NCBI GenBank assembly: GCA_963575745.1
Contig: CAUYUJ010018726.1
Span: 744,545 to 808,544, forward strand
DNA from: Prorocentrum cordatum
Lineage: Eukaryota; Sar; Dinophyceae; Prorocentrales; Prorocentraceae
Direction of reading: 5' to 3'
Length of the DNA stretch: 64,000 bases
A model generated the notes under the pieces. That model had not been told where the DNA came from. It made no database searches and was given only the letters and a program-made list of their open reading frames with translations. Of the stretch, positions 51,787 through 63,239 are shown one piece after another (position 1 is the first letter of the stretch; each line of letters starts with the position of its first letter). The translations under genes were made by a program, and so were the position numbers.

Positions 51787-52146
51787 GGGACGCGCCCGCT
51801 GCTGCAGACCAGTGCGGGCGCACCGCAGTCTGCGAAGAATACAGTAGCTATAGGGAGTGTCTGCGGTCTTATACGCGCGACAGGCCGGATAGGTGTCGGA
51901 GTACGCTCCGTTTCGGGATGAAGCCAGCAGCGGCGCACCGCGACTGCTCGTGGTGATGCTGGCCCTCGTCTCATCGAGCGACGTCCAGGCGAGTGGTCTC
52001 AGGCCTCACGCCTCTTTGCAAGCAGCTCGAAGTCCTTGTCGTCGCCCTTCTCCTCCTCCCTCCGCTGCGTCCGCTTCCTGCTCCCTGCGGCCTCTGCTAT
52101 TTCTGTTGTGGTCGCGCCTGCTCTTCGAAATCTTGGCTTAGTGTGA
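51787..52146. other. 3' region of the V-ATPase gene
   Basis: No gene recognised. Confidence 0.5.
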
Positions 52147-52335
52147 CCCCCATATTTCAGGAGGGAAAAAAACACACAGACACAATTAATCGTCGATTTC
52201 CAAGAAAATATAGGAAAATATGGGAAGTGGTGGGGAAGACAAAAACCCAGAAAATATAGGAAAATATGGGGAATCTTTTTATTTGTGTGTATTTCTTTGT
52301 GTGTGTCCCAGTTTCCCTTCAATATTATAGGCCAC
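52147..52335. repeat. AT-rich island with inverted ends
   Basis: GAAAATATAGGAAAATATGGG occurs twice (52203-52222 region and 52249-52269), less one end base. The left end (CATATTTCAGGAGGGAAAAA then CACACAGACAC) resembles the reverse complement of the right end (GTGTGTGTCCCAGTTTCCCT then TCAATATTATAGG). Strikingly AT-rich against its GC-rich surroundings. Confidence 0.55.
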
Positions 52336-52426
52336 GGGTTGTCACCGTCTCGCCAGGCGGATTTTGGAAACAGAGCTGCCCACAGCCGGCAGGGCAGCGA
52401 GGGCGGGGCGGCCGGCCTCTCGTCCT

Positions 52427-52520
52427 CCTCTTCCCTCCTCCTCCTCCTCCTCCTCCTCCTCCTCCTCCTCCTCCCTCCTCCTCCTCCTCCTCCTCCTCCT
52501 CCTCCTCCTCCTCCTCCTCC
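52427..52520. repeat. (CCT)n tract
   Basis: About 94 bp of CCT with two short interruptions. Confidence 0.95.
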
Positions 52521-53011
52521 ATCTTGCCTCTCCTGCGCCTCCTCTGCTCCCCCCTGGGCAGCACCCATCGCCGGCCGGCCGCCGCAGGGCAGCCCTGCCC
52601 TGATGATCATGCAGTGCTCGTGGATGGTTCGGTCCTCGTCGCCCGGCGAACGTCAGCCACGCACAGAGGGGGGTGAGGGGAGGGGTGAGGGCTTCTTCGA
52701 AGCACCCCTGCTCCTTAGGCGCGGGCCTGACCTGTAGATCCAGGGCCGCCGCCTTCTGAAGAAGCAGCCTCCTTCTAAGAAGTCCTCCCCCCTCCCTCCA
52801 CCCCCTGTGTGCGCGCCGCCAAGAATTTGATGAGCACTGTTTTCCTGGACGTCCGACGGACTGAGGGTGCTTTTTTAGTGTGCGGCCCCAGAGGTCCCGA
52901 CCTCTCTCCCCGCGGGTGGCTCCTCGTCCCGGATCCACTGCTGATGGCCTCGGAGGCCGAAATCGAGGAAACTCGCCGGGACTGAAAGAAAAGTCCATAG
53001 GGAGGAGGGGG
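52521..53011. other. No recognisable gene
   Basis: Spacer between opposite-strand triplet tracts. Confidence 0.5.
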
Positions 53012-53134
53012 GAGTAGGAGGAGGAGGAGGAGGAGGAGGAGGAGGAGGAGGAGGAGGAGGAGGAGGAGGAGAAACAGAAAAGGAGCAGGAGGAGGAGCAG
53101 GGGGAGGAGGAGGAGGAGGAGGAGGAGGAGGCGG
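53012..53134. repeat. (GGA)n tract
   Basis: About 120 bp of GGA with interruptions; inverted relative to the CCT tract at 52427-52520. Confidence 0.95.
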
Positions 53135-54430
53135 AGGAGAGGAAGGAGGCTGAGGAAGGAGGCTGAGGGACTTAGATACCTCGCCCACGGGGGGACCTGC
53201 CTGTGCCAACGTCACCCCCCCCCGGGGCGACCGCCCCTGGGAAGGGGGTGGCTTTCAAAGCGAACTCCGAGGCCGACACCGACAGCGACAGAGAGAGGAG
53301 AAGGATCCATTCCCACCCTGAGAGGGTGATTCAGCAGCTGGCGCCCGCACACCTGCCGTCGGCGCCACCTGCAGCAGCGGCCGCACCCGCATCGAGCGAC
53401 AGCGATTCTCGTTCAGCATGCGGCCGTCGACCTCTCCGCAACCCGCGGAGACCTCGCGCGCCCTCCGAGCCTCTGCGGCCCCGCTGTCGCCGGCCCTCCA
53501 CGGCGCCGCCCGCCTCGGACACAGCAGCCCGCGAGGGTGAGCAGACCGTTCGCTAGCTTGCTCCCAGATGTCCGCTTGCCAGCTGCCCAGGACCCAGACG
53601 ATCTGATGCCTGCTCAGCCCGGGCGTTTTTTCCCCGATTCTGGCCTCTTGGGCTCGTTCTGGGGCCCTGGGGCCAACAAAAACGTGGATCCGGTCGGAAC
53701 ACTACCCACGTACGGGGGGTGGGTCGGGACCGAAGAACCCACATCGTCGGATGTCTGGGAACGGGTCATGAGGGACCGCATGCGTGCTGGACGAAGGTTG
53801 CTCATTGTTTATGTCCTGCTAATGGGAGGTACACTTCGCCCCAGAAAACAAGCTTTCTTTTGAGCGGGTGCGAGTCTGCACGTTTTGGTGGCCGTTCTTT
53901 GGCCTTCGTCCAGTACACTTCTCTGATGGGGATTCGCAAGTCTCCCCCTTTCAATCGTGGAGTCTAGTGCTGGGGCAACGCGTCGTGGAAGTCGCCTCTG
54001 CTCGCTTCAACCGCCGCCGCCGCGGCGCGCAGCAACCGCCGTGGCTTTCGCCGCTCAACGTCGTCGTTGTCGTCGACGTCGTCGTCGTCGTCGTCGCTCT
54101 TCCTGCTGCTTCTAGCAAACACTCCTGGTGCTCGCAACCGTCGCCGCCGCCGCCCTGCGTTGGGTCGGCACGGACCGCCGCGGCCCGCCTCGCTTGGCAG
54201 GCCGACCCTGGCGAGGGGGGCTACCGCGCCTGGGCGCTCAGCGAGCTGCCGGTTCACGAGAGGAACGGGTACGAGGCATCTCCCGCTGGGGGAGGGGCGG
54301 GGCGGAGGAGGAATAATAGGAGGGAAAGAGGAGGAGGGGGGAGGGGGAGGAGGAGGTGTAGGAAGAGGAGGGGGGGGGGAAATAGAGGCGATTCGGGGAA
54401 CGAGGAGGAAGAGGCGGAGGAGGAGGGGGA
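53135..54430. other. No recognisable gene
   Basis: 53203-53556 (+) is open for 117 codons, Ala/Pro/Arg/Ser-rich, without a domain. 54055-54100 is (GTC)n. Nothing else is supported. Confidence 0.45.
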
Positions 54431-54563
54431 GGATGAGGATGCTGCTGATGCTGCTGATAATGCTGATGATAATGATGGTGATGCTGATAATGAAGATGAT
54501 GATGATGAGGATGATGATGCTGATGCTGATGGTGATGGTGATGGTGATGATGATGGTGATGAC

Positions 54564-54615
<52 letters not shown>

Positions 54616-54850
54616 GTGATGACGATGATGATGATGATGATGATGATGCTGATGGTGATGGTGATGATGGTGATGATGATGATGACGACGATGAGGATGA
54701 GGATGAGGATGAGGATGAGGATGATGCTGATGCTGATGATGACGATGATGATGATGATGATGATGCTGATTATGATGATGATGGTGGTGGTGATGATGGT
54801 GATGATGGTGATAATGCTGCTGCTGATGATGATGTCGATGAGGACGATAG
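54431..54850. repeat. (GAT)n microsatellite, about 420 bp
   Basis: GATGATGATG with GGT, GCT and GAC variants. Poly-Asp (+), poly-Met (+), poly-His and poly-Ile (-) frames are artefacts. Confidence 0.95.
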
Positions 54851-56258
54851 GGGAATTTGAGTGTGCCCGCATCCAATGGGTTGCGTCCATGTCTCTCTAT
54901 TCCCTCCTCCCCTCTGATCCTCTGTTCACCCTCGGCCTCCGTGGAGGCTCGCTCGCCTTTATTGTTTCATTCTATCATGCCTATCGCACTGCTGCTCGCC
55001 AGCCGTCCCTGCCTCTATCGGCCATCGAAGCGGCAGGGATCATCGACGCTGTCCGTCTGGCCACACGCTTGCCTGCCAGAGGCAGGCAGAGGCGCTTCCT
55101 CTCCCGCGCCCATCTCGACAGTGTCACGATGGAGGCGCGGGGAGTGGGCGGGTAGGTTGGAAGCTTGGGATTCGCTTCGGCCACGCTCCACCTCCTCCTT
55201 CTCCTCCTCCTCCCCCTCCCCCTCCTGCTTTTCCTCCTCCCCCTCCCCCTCCTCTTCCTCCTTCCTCATTGGGCTTCCCCCAGCCGCGTATCATATCCTC
55301 GTGCCAGAATTCGCATGTTCTTTTTTATGATTAAAATACGGTGCATACGTATGGTCGGGTACGATTGAGCTCCATAGTGCGTTTCCGCCGTATCCTGGAT
55401 GACGAATTATCGGGGATTAGAGTCCATGACGCAGCAAAATCGGGAACATATAGAGATATTATCGGAAATGGACACTTTGAGTGCGTTGTAGCACCACGGG
55501 CGCCCTTAAAATAGCCAGTGCGTTTGGGGCTTCCTGGAGCAGATTCTGCGCTCTGGGTGGCGGCGGCGCCCGCGACCGCAGCCGGCGACGCGCCGCTTTC
55601 CTCCGCTGCTTCCTCCGCCACGACCCGTCATCCTTGTGCTCGCAATTGCAGGAAACAGCACCATCACGGCGCCCCTAGATTGGCCATGCACTGTCCACCC
55701 CGGCGGCGCGTGGTCCCCGTCAGCCCTCGGCCACAGTTTTGACACATGTAGCTGCGCCGATTAGGTGCCCCTAGACTGGCCCTGCGCTGTCCACCGCGGC
55801 AGCGCTTGGCCTCTGCGGCCGCAGCCAGGGCCACCCGCCGGAACCTGCAGTGCTGGTGCTGGGCCGCTGGGTCGCCCTGCTTGCGGGGCCCCCCGCAGCC
55901 GGGGCGTTCCCCCTCCTCCTCCTCCTCCCCTGGCCTCCCCCCCCCTCCCTCTCGCGCCCCCGGCGCTTGCGAGGCTGCCGCCGCTGGCAGCCTCCCCGCG
56001 CGTTCGGGATCCCGGGCCTGGTCTTGTCGCCTGTTCCCTTACGCTGGCTCAGCATTTAGCCGGATGCAGTCCAACCTGGGCGCATACGTACTTGCTGGTC
56101 CGCCCTTGAGTGGCCAGTCGTTTCTCGCCCCCCATCTGCGGCCGCCCGCCCTGTCCTGTTTTCCGTTTGCGCATGCCGGCCAATTCGTTACAACGGCGCC
56201 CCCGTTTAGCCTGTTCGTTGGAGCTGTGCCGCAGCCTAGCCGCCGACGGACAAAGTGC
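54851..56258. other. No recognisable gene; (CCT)n at 55190-55261
   Basis: 55310-55510 is a moderately AT-rich patch. 55665-55800 carries a loose duplication (CCCTAGATTGGCCATGCACTG at about 55673 versus CCCTAGACTGGCCCTGCGCTG at 55769, less one end base). No gene is supported. Confidence 0.45.
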
Positions 56259-56418
56259 GCGCGTGTGTGTGTGTGTGCGTGTGTGTGTGTGTGCTTGTGT
56301 GTGTGCGTGCGTGTGTGTGAGTGTGTGCATGTGCGTGTGCGTGTGCGTGTGCGTGTGCGTGTGCGTGTGCGTGTGCGTGTGCGTGTGCGTGTGCGTGTGC
56401 GTGTGAGCGAGCGAGCGA

Positions 56419-56449
<31 letters not shown>

Positions 56450-56455
56450 TCCGCG
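56259..56455. repeat. (GTGTGC)n / (GAGC)n / (GTGC)n microsatellite
   Basis: Alternating purine-pyrimidine repeat, potentially Z-DNA forming. Confidence 0.95.
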
Positions 56456-58089
56456 TGTGCGTCCAGCAGCTGCGATGGCGGTGCGCTCGGTCCCCCTGCT
56501 CTTCCGCTGGGGGGTGCTTCCACCAGCCTTGATGCCGCACCCAGTGCCCACCCTCTCGGCGGTGGCCCCCGCACCCGCCCCCCCGACTCCCTCTCGCTCG
56601 CCTCGCCTCTGCCCGGCCTGCCCTCGCCTCCAATTATGGTGGCGGCGCGAGCGACGCTCAACCGCAAGCTACCTGGCGAGCCCTATCTCCTTGCAGCGCC
56701 AGGGGAATAGCCTGTCGAACCGCCTCACTAGATGTGAACGATTAGTGTGGAACATCTCCCATCCCAAAGGAGGGCCCGTGATCCCCGGTACCACACTCCC
56801 TTCGCCCGCACCTTACTTGCAGGAATTCTTCGATTCTCTTGCCTCCTCGACTATGGTCGGGGGCCCCCCTGCTGCGCAGGCCCCGTCCCCCCGCGCTCCC
56901 TCCAGCGAGGGCGACCCCCCAGCCAGGAAGTGGCCTGCCTCGCGGTAGGTTCCCCAACACCACTCCGGGAAGCGGCGGTGATCCTGCCATTGGTTCTTTC
57001 GGGCGTGCCAGCGGTCTCACTTCTGCGGCTGAACTCGCAGGCTGCCTCCTCCTGGACAACTGCGCGATCGAGTCCGCCGGCGTGCCTCTGGCGACGCGTG
57101 TCCTCGCACGCATCCGCGCCCTCCCTGGCACCCCCATCGACGTCCCTGCGATCTGCCCTGGCTTGGGGTTCCGCCCTTCCTGCTCCCCTGGGGTGGCAGT
57201 CTCTCGGCCCCGTTCCCGCCCTCCTGGGCTGCCCTCTGCTGGCCCCGCCGGGCCAGCCCCCCCGGAGGCCTCCTGCGGCCCCTGTCCTGCCTGGACGGGC
57301 CCTCCCCCCCGCATGTGGTGTGCGAGCGCTCACCTCCCTCTTGCGAGGTGCGAGTGCGCTCCGCCTCCCCTGGTTCGGGACCGTCTCTCGTTTCGTGTTG
57401 GCCAGTCTGCCGCGCTGTGAATATCCATGCGCGCTCGTGCTCCTCCTCCGGGCCCCGCTCGGCCAGCGCCGCCCACTGCCTTTTCTCCCTTCTGCCCCCC
57501 TCTCCCCCTACCCTCCTGCCACCGCCTTTCGCCTTCCCGTCTCGCAGCCCCCTGGCCTGGCATCTGCCACCCCAGGTCCCTCCTCGCGGAGGGCTGCCCA
57601 GTTTGGGCTGCCTTCTCGGCCGCCGCAGTTTCCAGCGCGCTGCCCGGCCTGCTGGCTGCCGCGGCCATGCTGCCTGCGACCTTTGCGGTTCGTCGCCGCC
57701 TGCTGTCAGGTATGCCACGGCCTCCTTGCCTCTCCTCCTTTCGTTTCCTTTGCTTCCTTACGGCTGGCTTTCGCACCTGATCACCGCAGGCCCGTTTTCC
57801 CCCTGCACCTTTGAGGCTTCTACGTCGGTCTCGGTCTCTTTGTCGCTCCACGCTGCTTACTCGCCCCCCCGCCATCCAGTCCCAGTTGGCTTACGGCACC
57901 CTCCACCACACCGTAGTCTCGTCCTCTCACCGTCCCCCCTGCCATTCACGCCTGGATGGCTTATGGCTGCTGGCGGCTTCGGGATCCAAGCGGTCCCTGA
58001 GGGTTCGGGCGCACTTTGCCTCGCGCGCGTTTGCTGCGTCCCCACCCTCTGCGTCATGTCGCTACGCGCGGAGCCGCGATGTTTTAAAG
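56456..58089. other. No recognisable gene
   Basis: Very GC/CT-rich. Overlapping frames (55806-56948, 56747-57814 and 57315-58280 on +; several on -) are Pro/Leu/Ser/Arg-rich with no domain. Probably compositional. Confidence 0.4.
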
Positions 58090-58093
58090 TGTG

Positions 58094-58160
<67 letters not shown>

Positions 58161-58200
58161 TTGTGTGTGTGCGTGCGTGCTTGTGTGTGCGTGTGTGAGC
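58090..58200. repeat. (GT)n / (GTGC)n microsatellite
   Basis: GTGTGTGT followed by GTGCGTGCGTGC units. Confidence 0.95.
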
Positions 58201-58849
58201 TTGGTAATTATGTTATGGCACGGCGCATGCTTCGCCTTCGCTGGGCTCATCAGAATTTTGGCCGCCCGAGGAAGGTGTAGGTTGTGACTTCGCAGCAGCG
58301 CCGCACAATCATCTTCTCAAGTTCCGCTCCCGCCCGCGCGCGGCCCGCGTTTTTGCACCCCTCGCCAAGTCATCGGAAGCGGTACCGTGCGCGAGCTCCT
58401 TCCATTCGCGAGGTGGGAACGCGTTCCAGTCCTAATGTCAAGCTTTGCCACCGCTGATTCTTATGTGATGGGAGGGAGGGAAGGATTGTGCGGGGTCCGC
58501 TGCCTCGTCCGACCTGGCTAACTTGACTCTTACTCCTGCTCCCAGTCCTACCCACACCCCTACCACTGCACTCCAACCCACGTTGTGCCCCAGCTCTTGC
58601 CTGCACCAGTGATGATGTCCCTTCCCCTCCTGATCGAACTTCACGTCCAAACCCGAACCCTCGTACCGGTCTCATCACAGCTCCAGTTCCCACTCCCACT
58701 GAAGACCCGCGCCCATGCTGGGCCCAAGGCCCCGGGCATGGCCTGCCTCCAGGCTCCTGGGTCCCGGCACCTCCTGGCTCCAGCGGCACGGGCACGCACT
58801 CCCTCTCGCCCTCCCTGGCGCGCCCTCTCGAAGACGCAGCCCGCTCGGC

Positions 58850-59030
58850 ATGGCCAGCGACTACCTGAGTGGGCTGGACCTTCCCGCATCCGACTACTCC
58901 TCTGACGAGGACGAAGGGGACATTTCGCTGGACGAGGGGGGCCCGTGTCTGACGTACGAGGCGCTGCGGCTGGAGGGCGCCGGCGAGGAGCGCTCCGTCG
59001 CCCGTTTCTCCTTCGCGGTCTCGGCCGTGC
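58850..59030 (+). CDS. Short acidic coding-like segment, unrecognised
   Basis: ATG at 58850 (MASDYLSGLDLPASDYSSDE, then DEGDISLDEGG) gives about 60 residues with acidic, coding-like composition before the frame enters the dispersed CGATCCGATTCG repeat at about 59040. It could be a broken gene or chance. Confidence 0.2.
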
Positions 59031-59077
59031 CTAGGCCAGGGGCGTTTCGGTCCGATCGATCCAATCCGATATCGACT

Positions 59078-59232
59078 CCAGCCGGCCCGATCCGATTCGA
59101 TTTCGAAATTCCGACACGTCCGATGCGGCCCGAGGCTCCCACAATCGCGCTGCTGAGCGTCCTGGCGCGGCCGATCCGATTCAATCTCGACGCCGTGCCG
59201 ACGCGGCCCGATCTGACGTACTCTTACACTCC
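59078..59232 (+). repeat. Dispersed CGATCCGATTCG repeat, copy 2
   Basis: Homologous to 36185-36347: GCGGCCGATCCGATTC, CTCGACGCC/TCCGACGCC and GCGGCCCGAT in the same order. Confidence 0.7.
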
Positions 59233-59984
59233 TGTCCGATCCGATGGCAGTTCCCAGACATCCGACGATGAGATATGTTCAATGCGCGGCCCCAAAGGTA
59301 CCGATCCCTTCCCTGGGGACAGTTTTCCGTCCCAGGCTCATTTTTTACGTTCTCAGGGTCCGTGAACGCGCCGTCGGGGCCGAAATCAGGATCACCGCGA
59401 GAATCGAGTATATCATATCGGCGGAGTCGGAGATCCGGGTTCGATTCTGGTCGCTCCTGCCAGGCAGGAGCTGGTGCAGCTGGTGTACCTGCCCTTCACC
59501 TTGCCAGAGGAGCCTGGGCGCCTCACGGCGCTGACAGCCGGGCTGCTCAACTTGGGGATGTCGGGGCTTTGGAAGTCGGCATTGGCACCAAGACTCACAG
59601 GAGGAAAAGGCACCGATACCGCTACCCTTCCCTCGGTGGTGCCTTTTTGGGCCTCCTGGGAGGCCCTCGTCGCCACCGCTGGATTCGCGTCGAAATTCAG
59701 ATCAGAACGCACCCCAGGAGATATCCAGGGAGTAGCCGTATGGGTACCTTTGGTTTCCCCGAAGACCCCGTGGCTAAAACAGTAACGTTCCAACGTGAAG
59801 GGATACACATGGCGCGGCCTGCCTGGGCGAGAGCTGGATGCACGCGTGGTCAGACTACTTCTTCCAGCGCTCGGCCCCTCGGTGGCAAGGCACGCTGGAA
59901 CTCCAGAGTGTGTGTGTATCCAGCGCGTGGCCTTTGGATGCTCCACATGCGAATCAAACTACACATTCATTGTATACGTAGGTA
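59233..59984. other. No recognisable gene
   Basis: Mixed sequence. A tRNA-like B-box word (GGTTCGATTC, 59438) was examined and not accepted. Confidence 0.45.
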
Positions 59985-60580
59985 CAAACATACCTACATA
60001 CATGCATGCATGCACGCATGCATACGCATAGACATACACACAGGCATACGCGCATATAAACATACACGCATACACACATACACACATACACACATACACA
60101 CATACATACACATACATACACATACATACATACATACATACATACATACATACATACATACTTACGTACATACATACATACATACATGCATACACACATA
60201 CATACATGTATACATACATACATGCATAAATGCATACATACATACATGCATGCATGCATGCATGCATGCATACATACATGCATACATGCATACGTGCATA
60301 CATGCATACTTGCATACATGCATACATGCATACATGCATGCATGCATGCATGCATGCAGGCATACAGGCATACAGGCATACATGCATACATGCATACATG
60401 CATACATGCATACATGCATACATGCATACATGCATACATGCATACATGCATACATGCATACATACATACATACATACATACATACATACAGGCATACATA
60501 CAGGCATACATACAGGCATACATACATACATACAGACAGACATACATACAGACATGCAGACAGGCAGACAGATGCTCGGC
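59985..60580. repeat. TACA/TGCA microsatellite, block 1
   Basis: (ATAC)n, (GCATACAT)n and (CAGACATA)n units. Confidence 0.95.
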
Positions 60581-60690
60581 CTCCCACGTTGCCGGGGCGC
60601 CCCCGAGCCACGCCTCGGGCGCGCCCCAGCCGCGCCTGGGGAACGAGGGGCATGACGCGGAGAAGAGTTGGCGCGCCGCCGAGCGCCCAG

Positions 60691-60745
60691 GCAGATGAGG
60701 AGGAGGAGGAGGAGGAGGAGGAGGAGGAGGAGGAGGAGGAGGAGA
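60691..60745. repeat. (GGA)n tract
   Basis: About 55 bp; lies just beyond the 3' side of the retroelement remnant on the minus strand. Confidence 0.95.
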
Positions 60746-61054
60746 GGGCGGAAGCGCCGCCCCGCGCCGGCCGCGGCCGCAGCGCGGCCCAAGCCGCCGC
60801 CGGCGGCGCAAGGCCTGGCGGGCCGCTCCAGCGTCGGGCCCTGGCCCGCAGCCCGCGTCAGCTTCTGCGGGCGTGGCTGCTCGTCGCCCTCAGGGGTGGC
60901 GGCGCAAGCCCGCGGCAGAGCGGCGCTGCAGCCCCCCGCGTCGCCGCGGCGCGCCGGCCTGCTGTTTCGCCGTCGCCAGCAGTCAGGGGGGCCAGCGCGG
61001 GCCCGCAGGGGCGCGCGGCCGGCGCCCCCAGCGCTGCGGCGCGCCGCCGGCGCC

Positions 61055-61530
61055 TCAGCGCAGGCCCGCGGCGGCGCGCAGCTGTCGCGCCAGCTCCCCC
61101 TGCAGGCCGCAGGCGAGCGCGCGGTGGGCGCGCGCGAGCTCGCGGGCCTGCTCGGCGTCGGGCAGGCGGCGCACCTCGGCTTTCAGCCAGAGGCGCGCTT
61201 CAGCGCCCAGCCGCCCCCCCGCCTCGAGGACGAACGGGGTGAGGCGCTCTCTGGGGCAGCGAGCGTGCTTGTCCCGCTCCCCGCGCGGGCTCGCCTTGCC
61301 GTCGCGGCGGGCCGCGACCCGCTGCTCCGCTGGTGTGCCCGCAGCGGGGTGTCGCACGGACACGTCCAGCCAGCGGCGGCCGTCCTCGTCCTGGCACTCC
61401 AGGTCGAGAACGGCGCGCTCCGTCTCCCGGGCGTGGCCTGGCCGCGGCCTGTCCCAGAGCGGGACGCTCTGCTCGTAGAGCGGTTCCTCGTGCCTCCAGC
61501 GCCGGAGCAGCCCGCCGAGCCGCCTGGCCA
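61055..61530 (-). pseudogene. Retroelement C-terminal remnant (restriction-like endonuclease type?)
   Basis: The minus-strand reading contains ERAVLDLECQDEDGRRWLD then VSVRHPAAGT, then ARRDGKASPRGERDKHARC and LTPFVLEAGGRLGAEARLWL. This pattern (R-x-D...D-V-x-x-x-P...K...P-F-x-x-E-x-x-G-x-x-G) resembles the C-terminal endonuclease-like domain of some dinoflagellate and protist LINEs. No RT precedes it. The fragment sits in a 950-bp island between two TACA/CAGA microsatellite blocks, as if inserted there. Confidence 0.5.
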
Positions 61531-61534
61531 AACA

Positions 61535-61660
61535 GACAGACATACAGACAGACAGCCAGACAGACAGACGTGCATACATGCAGACAAACAAGCACGCTTA
61601 CATGCATACATGCATGCATACATACATACACACACGTACATGCATACATGCATACACACT
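61535..61660. repeat. CAGA/TACA microsatellite, block 2
   Basis: (CAGA)n then (CATA)n; resumes the array of block 1 after the island. Confidence 0.9.
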
Positions 61661-61669
61661 TAGTGACCG

Positions 61670-61860
61670 GAAGTGACCCCCCCCCGGATTTCCGGGAGTG
61701 GAGGGGGTGGGTTCCGAACCGGTAGTGGCCCCCCCGGTTTTCCAGAGGGGGGGCGGGATTTGGGGCAAGGGGAGCGGTTTACTGGGGAAGGGGGGGGAAG
61801 GGTTCGAGCAGGGGAGGGGGGGATTTTCAGAGGGGGTTGAATTTTTCAAAGCAAAGTTGC
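61670..61860 (-). repeat. G/C-run repeat with GGTTTTCC and ACCGGTAGTG words
   Basis: Contains the reverse complement of the units at 62990-63180: GGTTCCGAACCGGTAGTGGC and CCCCCGGTTTTCCAGAGGGG. Confidence 0.75.
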
Positions 61861-61874
61861 GGTGGATCACACTC

Positions 61875-62214
61875 TCTCATACATACGTACCTTCTTACAT
61901 ACACACATGCGTACGCGCATACATACATACACACATACAATCACATATGCATGCACACATGCATGCATACATACATGTATACATACATACACATTTGCCT
62001 GCATACATACATACATACATGCATGAATCTATATATGCATGCATGCACATACGTACACACATACATACAGACATACATGCATGCACACATGCATACTTTT
62101 CTTCATGCATACATACATGTATACATACATACACAAGTGCCTGCATACCTACCTGCATACATGCATGCATACACATACTTACACACATACATACATACAG
62201 GCATACATGAATGC

Positions 62215-62254
<40 letters not shown>

Positions 62255-62558
62255 GTATAAATATCTACATATATGCATACATACATACACGCACACATAC
62301 ATACAGGCAGGCATGCATACATGCATACATACATTGATACATGCATACATGCATGCATACATACATACGCACATGTATGCATACACACATGCATACACAC
62401 ATACATACACACATGCATGCAAACATGTATACAGTGATTCATACATGCATGCCTACGTACGTCCACACCTGCCTGCATGCATGCATGGATACATGAATGC
62501 ATACATGCAAACATACAGACATACATGCATGCACTCATACAGACAGACAGACAGACAT

Positions 62559-62613
<55 letters not shown>

Positions 62614-62960
62614 TGCATACAGGCATACATACATACATGCATGCATACATGCATGCATACATACACACCTACATACTTGCATGCATACACATGCATACAC
62701 ACATGCATACATTCATTCATTCATACATACATGCATACACACATACTCACTTGCCTGCATGCAAGCATGCATACCTGTATGCATGCATGCATACATGCAA
62801 GTACATACATACAGACAGACAGACAGACAGACATGTATACATACATGCATACATACATACATACATACATACATGCATGCATGCATACATACATTCATAC
62901 ACATATACTTGTATACACATATGTATGCATGCATGCATGCATGCGTACATACATACAGAC
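61875..62960. repeat. TACA/TGCA/CAGA microsatellite, block 3
   Basis: About 1.1 kb of CATACATGCATACA-type sequence, with (TA)n at 62220-62250 and (CAGA)n at 62535-62612 and 62812-62833. Confidence 0.95.
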
Positions 62961-62989
62961 ATACGAAAGAGCGTGTTCTGCCGCTGCTG

Positions 62990-63180
62990 GCAGAAAACCA
63001 GGGGGGTCACGGGCTGGGGATTGGAACTCCAGTGTCCCCCTCCCCTCGAAAACCGGGGGGGGTCACTGGAGTTCCAATTTTCCCCCGGCCCACCATGACA
63101 TGGGGGGGGTCGCTACCGGTTCCAATCCCCCCCCCTGGAAAACCAGGGGGGGATCACTACCGGTTCGAACCCCCCCCACC
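62990..63180 (+). repeat. Four G/C-run units of 43-54 bp
   Basis: Units near 62994, 63048, 63095 and 63138 share GAAAACC(A/G)GGGGGG, GGTCACTACCGGTTC-like and a terminal C7-C9 run. Confidence 0.75.
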
Positions 63181-63239
63181 CTACTCGCCGCAACGACTCC
63201 CACTCCTCCCCAACTCGGGATGGAGGACTCGTGGGGACA

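Noticed and set aside
54238-55155. Poly-Asp, poly-Met, poly-His and poly-Ile ORFs
   Set aside because: Frames of the (GAT)n microsatellite.
56456-58280. Several ORFs of 200-380 codons
   Set aside because: They overlap on both strands, are Pro/Arg/Ser-rich, have no domain, and fit GC-rich sequence depleted of stop codons.
59375-59465. tRNA gene or tRNA-derived SINE (B-box GGTTCGATTC at 59438)
   Set aside because: No acceptor stem, anticodon arm or A box could be paired around it.
59985-62960. CRISPR-like look of regular short repeats
   Set aside because: These are microsatellites without unique spacers, in a eukaryotic context.
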